Of a stretch of DNA of 64,000 bases, positions 18,341 through 29,800 are shown piece after piece. The notes beneath the pieces were generated by a model. It searched no databases. It saw only the letters and a list, made by a program, of their open reading frames with translations, and was not told the DNA's origin. The number at the start of each line of letters is the position of its first letter. Within the stretch, counting starts at the first letter, position 1. The stretch is taken from assembly GCA_965232485.1 (NCBI GenBank), contig OZ246975.1, positions 186,001-250,000 of the forward strand. The letters are read 5' to 3'. This DNA comes from VXPQ01 sp965232485. Lineage in GTDB: Bacteria > Bacteroidota > Rhodothermia > Rhodothermales > VXPQ01. The position numbers were made by a program, and so were the translations under genes.

Positions 18341-19050
18341 TGGACCCTGCCTTGACTTCGACCGGGGGCGCGCCGCTGCTCGCTGCGCGCGGGCTTGAGA
18401 AGAGTTATCCTTCGGGCGGGCGAATCTTGCGGGTGCTGCGCGGGGTGGATTTAGAGGTCTGCGTCGGCGAAGTGGCGGCGATCACCGGGGAAAGCGGAAC
18501 GGGAAAAAGCACTTTGCTGCATCTTCTGGGGGCGCTGGATCGGCCCGACAGCGGTTCGGTGTATTGCCGGGGGAATCCGGTGTTCGGCGCGTCGGACGAG
18601 GAACTTGCGGCCTTTCGCAACCGGGAGATCGGGTTCGTTTTTCAGTTTCATCATCTTTTGCCGGAGTTTACGGCGCTCGAAAACGTGGCTATGCCGGCGC
18701 TTATCCGCCATAGGCGGCTTTCCGAGGTCCGCGACCGCGCCATGGGGTTGCTCGGGATGTTGGGACTGGCGGAGCGGGCAGAGCATCGTCCCGGCGAACT
18801 GTCCGGGGGCGAACAGCAGCGCGTCGCCGTGGCCCGCGCGCTTATGAACGAGCCGGGCCTGGTCCTGGCCGACGAGCCGTCCGGGAATCTCGACGCCCGC
18901 AACGCCGCGCATCTGCATGAAGAAATGATCCGGCTCAGCCGCGAAGTGGGGTGCGCTTTCGTGATTGCAACCCACAACCTCGCCCTCGCCGCCAGCGCCG
19001 ACCGGAGGTTGCGGCTGGAGGAGGGGGTGTTGCGGGGGGAAGGGGACTGA
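18340..19050 (+). CDS. ABC transporter ATP-binding protein, LolD/MacB type
   Basis: The start is GTG in a TAGTG overlap with the response regulator, preceded by a strong GAGGAGGG ribosome site. The 236-residue ATPase shows Walker A GESGTGKST, signature LSGGEQQRVAVARAL, Walker B LVLADEPSGNLD and the switch His (ATHNL). Sequence style and length fit LolD, which powers lipoprotein release to the outer membrane, or a MacB-type exporter. The permease (LolC/E) is not adjacent, so the exact system is uncertain. Confidence 0.88.
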   Translation: MDPALTSTGGAPLLAARGLEKSYPSGGRILRVLRGVDLEVCVGEVAAITGESGTGKSTLLHLLGALDRPDSGSVYCRGNPVFGASDEELAAFRNREIGFVFQFHHLLPEFTALENVAMPALIRHRRLSEVRDRAMGLLGMLGLAERAEHRPGELSGGEQQRVAVARALMNEPGLVLADEPSGNLDARNAAHLHEEMIRLSREVGCAFVIATHNLALAASADRRLRLEEGVLRGEGD

Positions 19051-19230
19051 GGGTTGGTCGGGTTCGAGACGGGGCTGGTCCGGGCGTCAAATTCGGCTTA
19101 ACGCCCTTCGCCCGCCCTGCCTTCCCCAAAACCTTTCCGCTCAGAGAACGCCCGCCTTGCTGAAGCGTTAAAGCATCGTTGCCCCTTTGCGGGCGCTTTG
19201 CCGCGCGGTCACCGAACTTTCCTGCGTGCG

Positions 19231-20226
19231 ATGACGGACATTCCGGTACTGGACGAGGCGATCGGCTTTATCGACGCGCCGGTCGATCCCATGCTGAATC
19301 TGTTCGAGGAAATCGAACGGATGAAACGGGAAAAGAACGCCGTGCTCCTCGCGCATTACTATCAGGAGCCGGACATCCAGGACATCGCCGATTACATAGG
19401 CGATTCGCTGGGGCTTGCCCGGCAGGCCGCCGCGACGGATGCGGACCTTATCGTCTTCGCCGGGGTGCATTTCATGGCGGAAACGGCGAAAATACTGAAT
19501 CCCGAACGAAAAGTGTTGCTTCCGGACCTGAACGCCGGGTGTTCGCTTGCAGACTCGTGCCCGGCGCCCGAACTCGCCGCGTTCAAGGAGCGCCACCCCG
19601 ACCACCTCGTTGTGTCCTACATTAATTGCACGGCGGGCGTGAAGGCGCTCAGCGATATTATCTGCACCTCGTCGAACGCCGCCCATATCGTGGCGTCTAT
19701 CCCGGAAGGGCAGCCGATTCTTTTCGCCCCGGACCGCAATCTGGGACGGCACCTTGCGCGCGAAACGGGCCGCGGCATGACGTTGTGGGAAGGGACCTGC
19801 ATCGTTCACGAAACGTTCAGCGAACGCAAGTTGTTGCGCCTGAAGGTGCGCCATCCAGAGGCCCTGGTCCTGGCGCATCCCGAATGCGAGGAAGCCGTGT
19901 TGCGTCATGCGGACCATATCGGCTCCACGACGTCCATCCTGCGCTTTGCCCGGGAAAGCGCCTGCGATTCCTTTATCGTGGCGACGGAAGAAGGCATTCT
20001 GCACCAGATGCGCAAGGATTGTCCCGGCAAAACGTTCATTCCTGCGCCGCCGGAAAGCGGATGCGCATGCAGCCGGTGCCCCCACATGCGGCTGAACACC
20101 ATTGAGAAGCTCTACCTCTGCTTGCGATTCGAGGAGCCCGAGATTCATATGGAAGAAACCTTGCGGCGCGCGGCGCTTCGCCCCATCGAGCGGATGCTGG
20201 AAATGAGCGAGGGCATGGGGACATGA
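19231..20226 (+). CDS. nadA: Quinolinate synthase
   Basis: From the ATG at 19231 (a TTG at 19198 is the alternative) the protein has 331 residues. It condenses iminoaspartate with dihydroxyacetone phosphate to quinolinate in NAD synthesis. The start of the fold is AVLLAHYYQEPDIQDIADYI. The three cysteines for the 4Fe-4S cluster are visible in YINCTAGVKA, AHPECEEAV and SGCACSRCPHMRLNT. nadB and nadC are not in the window. Confidence 0.96.
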   Translation: MTDIPVLDEAIGFIDAPVDPMLNLFEEIERMKREKNAVLLAHYYQEPDIQDIADYIGDSLGLARQAAATDADLIVFAGVHFMAETAKILNPERKVLLPDLNAGCSLADSCPAPELAAFKERHPDHLVVSYINCTAGVKALSDIICTSSNAAHIVASIPEGQPILFAPDRNLGRHLARETGRGMTLWEGTCIVHETFSERKLLRLKVRHPEALVLAHPECEEAVLRHADHIGSTTSILRFARESACDSFIVATEEGILHQMRKDCPGKTFIPAPPESGCACSRCPHMRLNTIEKLYLCLRFEEPEIHMEETLRRAALRPIERMLEMSEGMGT

Positions 20227-20314
20227 CGGCGTTGCAGCGCTCCAGGAAGGTTGTTTTCGATGGTTCGGATTCCTCGCGCCCGTATTTCTCGAACCCGCAC
20301 GATCCGTAAGACGA

Positions 20315-21169
20315 ATGGCGCGCATCGGTCCCTGGGAATTGCATATGATCGAGACTGGGCGATTCGGCCTGGACGGGGGCGCCATGTTCGGCGTCGTGCC
20401 GCGGGCGTTGTGGGCGCGCCATATTCGCCCGGACGAAAAGAACCGCATCCCGCTGGCCGCGCGCTGCCTGCTGCTGGAGGGGGAGGGGCGCCTTGTGCTC
20501 ATCGACGCCGGCCTCGGCGCGAAGGGCGACGAGAAGTTCGCCGACATATACGCCCTCGATTACGCCCATTCGGAGCTGCACCGGTCGCTTCGGGAGGCCG
20601 GGTTTTGCGCGGCGGACGTGACGGACGTGGTGTATACCCACCTGCATTTCGACCATTGCGGGGGCGGGACGGCGAACGGCCCGCACGGTCCGGTTCTGGC
20701 GTTCGAACAGGCCCGGCATCACGTACAACGCGCGCATTGGGAATGGGCGCGGCGCCCGAACGCCCGCGAAGCCGCCTCGTTCATGAAGGAGAACATAGAA
20801 CCGCTGGCGCAATCCGGGCAGGCGCATCTGGTCGATGGGCCGGGCTTCCTCTTCCCGGGCGTGGAAGTCCTGGTGTTTCATGGCCATACGGAGGCGCAGC
20901 AACTGGTGAAAATCTCCGACGAAGACCGGACGCTCGTTTTCGTGGCGGATTTGTTTCCCACCATGGCGCATATGAAAACTGTCTGGTCTACGGCGTACGA
21001 TATCCGTCCGCTCGCGACGCTGGAAGAAAAGGCGGGTTTTCTCGAGGAGGCTGTGGAGGGAGGATGGGACTTGTTTTTCGAGCACGATCCGGAAACGGCG
21101 GTGGCTACGCCCGCGCGTACGCCGAAAGGCATTGTCGCCGCCGAAGGGCGCCCCCTGAACGACCTGTAG
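20315..21169 (+). CDS. MBL-fold metallo-hydrolase
   Basis: The 284-residue protein has the metallo-beta-lactamase fold. The metal motif VVYTHLHFDHCGGGT (HxHxDH) is intact, the later His is in LVFHGHTEAQQLV, and Asp is in TLVFVADLFPTMAH. The N terminus resembles the lactonase/hydrolase branch (CLLLEGEGRLVLIDAGLG). The substrate cannot be read from sequence. It follows nadA by 88 bp and may be transcribed with it. Confidence 0.9.
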   Translation: MARIGPWELHMIETGRFGLDGGAMFGVVPRALWARHIRPDEKNRIPLAARCLLLEGEGRLVLIDAGLGAKGDEKFADIYALDYAHSELHRSLREAGFCAADVTDVVYTHLHFDHCGGGTANGPHGPVLAFEQARHHVQRAHWEWARRPNAREAASFMKENIEPLAQSGQAHLVDGPGFLFPGVEVLVFHGHTEAQQLVKISDEDRTLVFVADLFPTMAHMKTVWSTAYDIRPLATLEEKAGFLEEAVEGGWDLFFEHDPETAVATPARTPKGIVAAEGRPLNDL

Positions 21170-21499
21170 CCGTTTCGTCGAAACTTCACGGTATGGCGGA
21201 TCAAAAGGGAACCTTGCCCGGCAGCGTTCGTTACACGATGGATAAAGGGGGTTTTTGGCCTGGTTGTTTGACCCGCTGGGCCAGATCGTTTTCGAAGCGT
21301 CGTCCTGTTTCGATCTGTTCGCATCGGTTCGCGCTACTCTCTTCCGTTGCTCTGCATTTATCGTTCCGCGCCTATCGACCTGCGACTGTTACGAAACCGG
21401 GCCGCTTTTCGCCCTCGTTCCCCATATTCCGTTTCCTTATTTCGTAACAGCATGCTTTTCTGCGCCGCACAAGCGATTCGGCGAGGAAAGCAGGGTTTC
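21170..21499. other. Intergenic region before porU
   Basis: These 330 bases hold no gene I trust. A reading frame extends upstream of the porU signal peptide, but its codons do not look protein-like. The stretch probably holds the promoter of the T9SS block. Confidence 0.35.
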
Positions 21500-24400
21500 A
21501 TGCACGTTCGGCTCGCGTTCCTGACGGTTTTACTGTGCTTTGCCTGGACGGATATGTCTGCGGCGCAGAAGGTGGACGTCCGCACGGTGACGTCGTCTCC
21601 GGAGGGCGTCGTGGTGGAGGTCACGGTGGACTGGCCCGCTTCCATGCAGCATATCGCCGATTCGCTGGCCCTCGAATCCTTTACGATTTCCTCGGGGCGC
21701 GCATTGTCTTTCGGATTGTCGGTCGTTTCGGAAACGCTTGCGCTCCCCTCGAAGGATATGCCCACCGTTTCGCTGCTGTCCTCCGCCTGGGACGAACTGG
21801 ACTTGCCCCCTGGGGATACGCTGGCGGCAGGAGAGGCAAACGGCCCTTCGGCATGGCTGGACGGATTGGGCGTTAGCCGCGGACGCGCCCTCGTTAATCT
21901 GAACATGCGCTTGCTTGCGTACGAGCATGGATCGGTCCGGCGGTATCGGCAGGCGCGCGTCGCCGTCCGCTATGCAAACGCGGACGGCGGACAGGGCCTG
22001 AACGCCCGCCTCGCTCCCTCGCGCCGGAGCGACAATCCGCACCTTGCCGTGACGGAAAGCGTCCTGGCCGACGGCGTGGTCTACAAGATTTCCGTGCGCA
22101 AGACGGGGTTGTATCGCATAGACAGGGATTTTCTGGCCGCCCTGTCAGATTTCCCCTCTCCAGACGCCATCGACCCGGACCATGTCGCGATTTACGGAAA
22201 TGGCGGGGCGCCTGCGCCTGCGCGCAATTCGGATCCCCGGATCGCGGACCTTGCGGAACAGCCTGCCTGGCGCACAGGCGGCGGCGACGGGCGTTTCGAT
22301 GCGGGAGATGCGGTGATTTTCTACGGAAAAGGGCCGTACGGCTGGACGTACGAGGGTGGGGAATGGGAGCATTACGTACATCCTTTTTCCAACGAAAATT
22401 ATTATTTCGTCAAGATACTGGAAGAAGAGGCCGCCACGCCCGTCGTCGAACCGTTTCCCGCGCAGGGGAATTTCGCGCCGCTCTCCGAAGTGGAGGGGCG
22501 ATACATGGTGGATTTCGACGAATTCATGTGGAGCAAACTGCACGGAACCGGACATACCTGGGTTTCTTCCGTGATTCGCTCCGGAGAATCGCGCGCCCTG
22601 GTCGAGAATCTGACGCTGCCCGGGCGCGTTTCGGGCGCCGTGCGGTACCGGGCGCGGGTGGCCATCCGCTCCAATCCCGCGGATTCGGTGCGCTTCGAAT
22701 CGGACGGGACCTATATGGGGTCGCTGCGGGCGTCGCGAGGGGTTTTGTTCAATGGCGAGACTTCGTCTATCGCCGTGCCCGGAATCGCTGCGTTCGAAGG
22801 GCATGCGGCGGCGGGCGTTCCCCTGAATCTTTCGATGCATCTGTATGGAGGTCCTGCGAACCTGACGCAGGCCGCCGCGGACTGGCTGCGGATATTTTAC
22901 CCGCAACGGCTACAGGCCCTGGGCGATTCGCTTCATTTCAGTACGCCGGGGGGGCAGGCGGGCAGCTACGAATTCGTATTGGAAGGGTTCGCCGCTGCGC
23001 CGCTGGTGTGGGATGTGACGCATCCCGGGCAGGTTCGTCGTTTCGAGGCGCGTCAGGTCGAAAATGCGTGGCGCGTTCGGGTGCAGGTCGCCAATGTATC
23101 TGTTCCGCTCGAATTGACGGCGTTTCGTCCGTCGGCCGCCCGGTCGCTTCTTGCGGAAAATGCGCAGCGCGTGGCGGCGCAGAATCTGCACGGCGTCGGC
23201 GGATACCCGGATTTCGTCATTATCGCGCCCGATGTGTTTCGCGCTGCCGCGGAAGAGTTGGCGGAACATCGTCGGCAGGACGGGCTCGACGTACTGGTGA
23301 CGGATATTCGCGCGATATACAATGAATTTTCCGGAGGACTTGCGGATGTGCGGGGCGTCCGCGATTACCTGCGTTTTTTATACGACCGCGGGAACGAAGC
23401 GCGTCAGCCGCTCCGGTACGCCCTGTTCTTTGGGGATGGACATTTCAATTATCGCAATCTGGGCCAGGACGGTCAGAATACGGCTCTTGAAAACTGGATT
23501 CCGCCGTACGAAACGGAGAATTCGTTCGATCCGGTCGCGTCCTATTCCAGCGACGATTATTTTGGCTTGCTGGATGCAGACGAAGGAATCTGGTCCTGGC
23601 CTGTCGGGCCCAGCGCGTCGCGCTCGGTGAGCCGGGAACGCATGGATATCGGGATTGGTCGTTTGACCGTGCAGACGGCGGAAGAAGCCGCCGTCATAGT
23701 GGCCAAGATCAAGCATTACGAAGACCCCGCGACATACGGCCCCTGGCGCAATCGGTATCTTCTGGTGGCCGACGACGGATACAACAGGACGACGGCGGAG
23801 CAAGAACCTCACCCGGACCTGCATACGCAGAACGCGGACGTGGTCGCCGAGTTGCTTGCCGGAGAGTATCCGCAGATCGACCTGGTCAAGGTGTACGGGA
23901 TTTCGCATAAACGGGAATTTCTGGGCGGGTGGCGACTTCCGAGGGTCGAGGGCGCCATCCAGAGCGAACTGGACAAAGGCGTCCTGGTGATGAATTACAG
24001 TGGCCACGGCAAGGAAGACGGGCTGGCGCAGGAAAACATTTTTACGCTGGACGACGCTCGGGAACTCCGCAATTACGATCGCATGCCGGTGTTCGTTACG
24101 GCAACCTGTTCCTTTGGATGGTGGGATTTGTCTGAAGAGCAGAGTGCGGCGGAAGCGCTGCTGCTCAACGGGGCCGGCGGGGCGATCGCTCTGATGACGA
24201 CGGTGCGTCTGGTTTATACGGCTACGGGGCTCGACGACCTGAATGTGGGGCTGAACCGGGCGCTGAACCGGGCCTTGTTCAAGCCTGCAGAGGATGGAGG
24301 CCCCCGCAGGCTGGGCGACGCCATGCTCGACGCCAAGAATTCGAGGGCGGGTTTGCAAGCCAACAATCGCAAGTTCAACCTGTTGGGCGATCCTACGTTG

Positions 24401-25531
24401 CGCCTTGGCTATCCCGTGCCCGGCGTGGCGGTCGAGCGCGTGAATGGAACGCCGGTTGCAGACATGCCCGCAATCCGGGCGCTGGACGAAATAATGGTCG
24501 AGGGGTATGTGCAAACCCCGGAAGGGTCGGTGGATTCGGGCTTCGAAGGGGAGGCGCACTTTGCGGCGTTCGATGCGGCGCGGCGCGTTCGAGTGCCTGA
24601 TCGTTCCGTTATGCCCCGGGATTACTATACGGTTCGGGAGGATCTGCTCTGGCGCGGCGTCGTTCCTGTGACCGCCGGGCGTTTTTCCGCGACGTTCGTG
24701 GCCCCGAAAGATATTTCCTACAGCAACGAACCCGGCCGCTTGAGCATTTATGTCCGCAATGCATCCCGGCATGTGACCGGATTTACGGAGCAGGTGGTGG
24801 TTGGCGGGACGGCCGCCTCGCTGCCCAACGATCAGGCCGGGCCGGATATTTCCCTCTTTCTGAACGACACCACGTTTGTTTCCGGCGGACTGACGCCCGC
24901 GCATCCCCGGCTTATCGTGAAGCTGCGCGACGACAGCGGCATTAATACCGTGGGGACGGGCGTGGGGCACGAAATGCTCCTCGTGGTCGATGGGGACGAG
25001 CGTTCCGCCGTGGATATAGGCGGCCTTTTTGCAAGCGACCCCGGTTCGTTTCGGAGCGGGCGCGTCGAATATTCGTTCAGGGAGTATCCGAATGCGCTGA
25101 CCGACGGTCCGCATTCGTTATCGGTTCGCGCCTGGGACGTGCTCAATAACTCGAACGCGGCCTCGCTGGATTTCGTGGTTGCGTCCGCGGAGGACGTCGT
25201 GTTGAGGAATGTGTACAATTATCCGAATCCTTCGAACGGGCAGACCCGGTTCGTATTCGAACATAATCAGCCGTCGGGCACGGCCGCCTCGGTGCAGGTC
25301 CGCATCTATGCCTTGTCCGGGCGTCCGGTTCGAACCATTGACGCGGAAGAAGCGTTGCCTTCCGGGGTATTGGCCGCCGGGCCCGTACAAGTGTTGTGGG
25401 ACGGACGGGACGAGGATATGAATCTTCTGGCCTCCGGAATTTACCTGTACAAGGTGCGCGTGCGCGTGGACAACCCGGACGGGGGACGTTCCGTATCCGA
25501 ACGCATAGAGAAGTTGGCCGTTATTCGATAG
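21500..25531 (+). CDS. porU: Type IX secretion system C25 (gingipain-type) sortase, PorU-like
   Basis: The ATG at 21500, with GAGGAAAGCAGG upstream, gives 1,343 residues and a signal peptide ending near MSAAQ. The central C25 peptidase domain has catalytic His836 (YSGHGKEDG) and Cys870 (TATCSFGWWD). The C terminus is a T9SS/FlgD-like sorting domain (NVYNYPNPSNGQTRFVF, ending RIEKLAVIR). PorU cuts the sorting domain from T9SS cargo at the cell surface and attaches the cargo to lipopolysaccharide. The PorV-like gene follows by 45 bp, as expected for this pair. A secreted gingipain-like protease is the alternative. Confidence 0.88.
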   Translation: MHVRLAFLTVLLCFAWTDMSAAQKVDVRTVTSSPEGVVVEVTVDWPASMQHIADSLALESFTISSGRALSFGLSVVSETLALPSKDMPTVSLLSSAWDELDLPPGDTLAAGEANGPSAWLDGLGVSRGRALVNLNMRLLAYEHGSVRRYRQARVAVRYANADGGQGLNARLAPSRRSDNPHLAVTESVLADGVVYKISVRKTGLYRIDRDFLAALSDFPSPDAIDPDHVAIYGNGGAPAPARNSDPRIADLAEQPAWRTGGGDGRFDAGDAVIFYGKGPYGWTYEGGEWEHYVHPFSNENYYFVKILEEEAATPVVEPFPAQGNFAPLSEVEGRYMVDFDEFMWSKLHGTGHTWVSSVIRSGESRALVENLTLPGRVSGAVRYRARVAIRSNPADSVRFESDGTYMGSLRASRGVLFNGETSSIAVPGIAAFEGHAAAGVPLNLSMHLYGGPANLTQAAADWLRIFYPQRLQALGDSLHFSTPGGQAGSYEFVLEGFAAAPLVWDVTHPGQVRRFEARQVENAWRVRVQVANVSVPLELTAFRPSAARSLLAENAQRVAAQNLHGVGGYPDFVIIAPDVFRAAAEELAEHRRQDGLDVLVTDIRAIYNEFSGGLADVRGVRDYLRFLYDRGNEARQPLRYALFFGDGHFNYRNLGQDGQNTALENWIPPYETENSFDPVASYSSDDYFGLLDADEGIWSWPVGPSASRSVSRERMDIGIGRLTVQTAEEAAVIVAKIKHYEDPATYGPWRNRYLLVADDGYNRTTAEQEPHPDLHTQNADVVAELLAGEYPQIDLVKVYGISHKREFLGGWRLPRVEGAIQSELDKGVLVMNYSGHGKEDGLAQENIFTLDDARELRNYDRMPVFVTATCSFGWWDLSEEQSAAEALLLNGAGGAIALMTTVRLVYTATGLDDLNVGLNRALNRALFKPAEDGGPRRLGDAMLDAKNSRAGLQANNRKFNLLGDPTLRLGYPVPGVAVERVNGTPVADMPAIRALDEIMVEGYVQTPEGSVDSGFEGEAHFAAFDAARRVRVPDRSVMPRDYYTVREDLLWRGVVPVTAGRFSATFVAPKDISYSNEPGRLSIYVRNASRHVTGFTEQVVVGGTAASLPNDQAGPDISLFLNDTTFVSGGLTPAHPRLIVKLRDDSGINTVGTGVGHEMLLVVDGDERSAVDIGGLFASDPGSFRSGRVEYSFREYPNALTDGPHSLSVRAWDVLNNSNAASLDFVVASAEDVVLRNVYNYPNPSNGQTRFVFEHNQPSGTAASVQVRIYALSGRPVRTIDAEEALPSGVLAAGPVQVLWDGRDEDMNLLASGIYLYKVRVRVDNPDGGRSVSERIEKLAVIR

Positions 25532-25576
25532 CCAAATGCCTTTTTAACCAAAACCTTTCCTCTCAGGGAGCGAATC

Positions 25577-26776
25577 ATGCAGTCATTCAACGAAAGCAGC
25601 AGGCACATGGACATAAACCGGAAAGGGCTTGCCGCGGCGACGCTCATGGCCTTTTTGGCGTTGGCCGCCGGGCCTGCGGCGCATGCGCAGGTGGGCGGCG
25701 CTGCGGTGGTTTTCTTGCAGATCGAGCCAGATAGCCGTTCGGCGGGCATGGGCAACACCGGCGTGGCCGTTGCGGACAATGTCAATGCGATTTTCTGGAA
25801 TCCGGCGGGTTTGGCGCGGCAGGAGGGGACGGAAATTTCGCTAACCCATTCTACGTGGCTTCCGGAATTCAATGCAGGGCTTTACTACGAATATTTGACG
25901 GCCAAGCATCGAATAGACGGCGTCGGCACCTTCGGGGCGCATGTGACTTTTCTGAATCTTGGCGAACACGAAGGCCGCGACGCGCAAAACAACCCTACGG
26001 GAACGTTCACGTCATACGACGCGGCGACGGGTATTTCTTACGGAACGAACGTGCTGAAGAACTTGTCTCTGGGCACGGGCGTTCGCATGATCTACTCCAA
26101 CCTGGCGCCGGGACAAAGCGTAGGGGCGCAGGAAACGCGCGCGGGCGTAACGCTGGGATTCGATTTCGCCGCCTTATATAGCGTGCCCAGCATCCAGGCC
26201 GGAGGCGCCGATATCGGCATTAACCTTGGGTTCAATCTCGCCAACATGGGACCGAAGATTCAGTATTCGGACCAGGGCCAGGCCGACCCCATTCCCCAGA
26301 ATCTTCGGACGGGGTACGCCGTTACGTTCGATTTCGACGAGTACAACAAACTGACGCTTACGCAGGATTTGAATAAAACGCTGATTCGCGTTCGGGCCGA
26401 ATCGGATGCATGCGGCGCGGAGAGCACCCGGAAATCGGATCCGTTTTACAAGGCGCTTTTTTCCGGCTGGCAGTCCATCAAGGTGCGGACCAACGCCACC
26501 AATAGCGAGGGCGATCCTACGTGCAGGACCCTCAATGCATTCAATCAAATGACGATCAGTTCGGGGTTCGAATACTGGTACCGGAGCTTGTTCGCCATTC
26601 GCTTCGGATATTTTTACGAAAATCCGTATTTCGGGAACAGAAAATTCCTGACGTTCGGTTCGGGCGTTCGGTGGAACATCATCGGGGCCGACTTTTCGTA
26701 TATCTATGCCCTGGAGGAAAACCACCCGCTGGCGAACACGATGCGGTTTTCCCTGCTCGTGAATTTCCTTCGCTAA
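25577..26776 (+). CDS. porV: PorV/PorQ-family outer-membrane barrel protein of T9SS
   Basis: The start at 25577 has AGGGAG seven bases upstream. The 399-residue protein has a signal peptide (MAFLALAAGPAAHAQ) and the family hallmark FLQIEPDSRSAGMGNTGVAV followed by NAIFWNPAGLA, as in the PorV/PorQ barrels related to FadL. Amphipathic strands continue to the end (RFSLLVNFLR). PorV carries cargo from the translocon to PorU. Its place directly after the PorU-like gene supports PorV over PorQ. Confidence 0.88.
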   Translation: MQSFNESSRHMDINRKGLAAATLMAFLALAAGPAAHAQVGGAAVVFLQIEPDSRSAGMGNTGVAVADNVNAIFWNPAGLARQEGTEISLTHSTWLPEFNAGLYYEYLTAKHRIDGVGTFGAHVTFLNLGEHEGRDAQNNPTGTFTSYDAATGISYGTNVLKNLSLGTGVRMIYSNLAPGQSVGAQETRAGVTLGFDFAALYSVPSIQAGGADIGINLGFNLANMGPKIQYSDQGQADPIPQNLRTGYAVTFDFDEYNKLTLTQDLNKTLIRVRAESDACGAESTRKSDPFYKALFSGWQSIKVRTNATNSEGDPTCRTLNAFNQMTISSGFEYWYRSLFAIRFGYFYENPYFGNRKFLTFGSGVRWNIIGADFSYIYALEENHPLANTMRFSLLVNFLR

Positions 26777-26809
26777 GCGCCGCCGACGTTCGTTTTATGT
26801 GAGCCGTAT

Positions 26810-29800
26810 ATGGCGAAGATGCGCATGATCGGCGGCGATGCGATGCGGCTCCTGCTGTTGTTTTCGTTTGTCGGCGCGGGAATCGGGTTGCCTGCGCCGG
26901 GGCATGCGCAGGCGATTTCCGGGCCGCTCCGGAGGCCCGCCGCGCCCGAATACGACGTGGTGGCGCTTCGGGTGGAATTTCAGCCCGACACGACCCGTTT
27001 TTCGACCGGCGACGGCACGTTTGCGGGAGATCCGTATCAGGGACTCCGGCCGCTCGTGGATCCGCTGCCCCACGACGCGGCCTATTTCGAGGCGCATCTG
27101 GCCTTTCTCGAAGATTACGTGGCGCGGGTTTCGGACGGCAAAACGGTTGTGCGCGCGCACCTGATCCCCGAGGTGGTGCGGCTGCCCCGGCCCATGGGAG
27201 TCTATGCGCCCGTGGGGCTGGACGCCGATAGCGACGCCGAGCGCGCAAAGCTGGCCCGCATGGCGCATGAAGCCTGGACGCTGGCCGGGGAAACGATTGA
27301 TTTCGACATGAGCCGGTTTACGCCGGGGCGCACGGCGCTGCTTCTGTTTCACGCCGGCGTGGGGCGGGATATCGAACTGTCCGGCACGACGCTGGACCGA
27401 ACGCCGGAAGATTTGCCCTCCATTTTCTTTGACGCCAATGCGTTGCATCGGCTTGGGGCGGGCGGGGCTGCGTTTCACGGGTTTCCCATCGACCACGCCA
27501 TGATCGCGCCGCGCACCGAAACGCGGGTCGGCACGGATGTTTTTACCGGCGAGCGGTATTTGCTCGAGATTTCCATCAATGGGCTTCTGGCCGCCGGTTT
27601 TTTCAATTTTCTGGGCGTGCCGGACCTGTTCGATACGGAAACGGGAGAAAGCGCGATCGGGCCGTTTGGCCTGATGGATCCGCTGGGCATTTTTGCGTAC
27701 GGCGGCCTTTTTCCGCCCGAACCGATGGCCTGGACCAAGTATTTTCTGGGCTGGACGGATCCGGTGGAGCTGGTCGGGGACGGTCCGGAAACCGTCCGCC
27801 TTCGCGCCGCCTCGTTGCCGGATGCTTCCGGGTCGGTCCGCGCGCTTGTTTCGGACGCCGAATATTTTCTGGCGGAGAATCGGTTTCGGGACCCGGAAGG
27901 GGATGGCCTGCGGTTGCGCGTGTTCAAGGACGGCGAGACGATCGAACAGCATGTGCCGCTCGGCGACTCGCTTTTCAACAGCAGGACCGTACGCGGCTTT
28001 GCAGGGGGCGTGGTGACCGGTGCGGACGGATACGACTGGGCGCTTCCGGGCGGCCTGGATAGCGAGGGGAAGGAACTGAACGGCGGCGTCTTGATATGGC
28101 ATGTGGACGAGCGGCGGTTGCGCGCCACGCTGGCGAATCGGGCGGTTAATGCGGGCGGGCTCCGCGCTATCGATCTGGAAGAAGCGGATGGGCCGCAGGA
28201 TATTGGCTATCCGTCGGGCGGGTTATTCGGTCACGGGCGGCACCTCGGTACGCCCTATGACTTTTTCTACGAAGGCAATACATATGGTCCCCGGGACGGC
28301 GAGCCATTGTACCAGAATCGGTTCGGGCCGGATACGTATCCGGGGAGCGAGACGAACGCGGGCGGCCCCGGTTTCGTGGTTCTGGAGTCGTTTTCTGCGC
28401 CCGCCGCAGAGATGTCTTTCGTATACCGTCGGGAGGCCGTAGGCGGCGCCGTTCCTCTTGATGCGCCGGCGTTGCGGGCCTTGCAGGGCGCATTCGGGGC
28501 GCTGTCCTCGGGTTCCGGGCTATCAAGCACGGAGGATTATTTGCTGTTGCACGGACAGGATAGCGTGGCGGTGGTTGCCTGGGGAGAGGCGACGCTGACA
28601 GGGCGCGTTCCTTCCCTTGCGCCGCCCGCCGCGGCGCCGGGCAACCGCATGGCTACGTTCGAGTGCGGCGTGGAGGGCCGCGGCGAGCGTTGCGCTATTG
28701 TCGCGCGGGACCTTGGAAAGCCCTTCGACGCGCCTGAATCGGTTTGGGAAATGCCGCCCGGCGCAGGCGCGGGGCGTCCGGTTTCGCCTATCGTTCATGT
28801 GTCGGGACCGGGCGGCGAGGCATGGCACGTGCTGCTGGAAAGCGAGGCGGGCGGCGTGCATGTGAAGGCGTCCGCCGCCGGGACGCAGGTGGTTTCTGGC
28901 GGGTCCGGGGGGGTCGTGGGGCTTGCTGCATGGCGCGGGTCGGAAGGGGTCGTCCCCGTGGCGTTCGAGTCCGGGGGCGTCGAGATTGGAGGAACGGCCT
29001 GGCGTTATGCGGTAGATTCCGGGGCGGATATGGGCGTTCCGGCGGTGGGGCGGGATCGCGGGGGCGGCATGGCGGCGCTTCCGCTCGTCGAAACGGGGGA
29101 GATATTGCTGCTTGCGCCGGGCGGCGCAACGCGCCGGATCGATGTGCGGGCCGCCGCTGCGGCTACGGGGCGGGTCGGTCGAGGCGTGCTTGCGCGTTAT
29201 CCTGTGCTTGCGGATATGGATGGAGACCACCGCCTTGACGTGCTTGCGGCCATGGATTCTACGGTATTTGCATTTACGCAATCCGGCGCCCTGGCGGCCG
29301 GGTTTCCCGTCACGTTTCCTGCGCGCATTGCGTCGCAGCCGCTGGTGTTCCGGTTCGAAGGGGACGAGGCGTGGACGGTGCTTGTGGGCGCCGCGGATGG
29401 CTACCTGTACGCTGCCCGCGCAGACGGAGGCCGGGCGGACCCCTTCCCGCTGGAAGTGGGAGAGGCCGTCCATGCGACGCCGCTCCTGATCGAGGATCGC
29501 CTGATCGCCGTATCCGCGACCGGCTTCGCGAAAGGATGGCGTTTGCCCTCCGTCTCGGAAATATGGCGGGGGACGCTGTACGGTTCCGCGGCGCGGCACA
29601 ATTTCGTTGCGCTGGAGGCGCCGCCCGACGCTCCGGCGTCGGACGGGCTCATTGATTCCGGGGAGACCTATAACTGGCCCAATCCGATCGAAGGGGGCAT
29701 GACGCATTTGCGCATCCGCACTTCCCGCGACGCCGAGGTGCGCGTAACCATCCTGGACGCAGGCGGCGCCCGGGTGGGCGACGTGGACATGGGGAACGTA

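Noticed and set aside
23378..25114. 578-codon minus-strand frame
   Set aside because: It is the antisense of the PorU-like gene and shows no recognisable domain.
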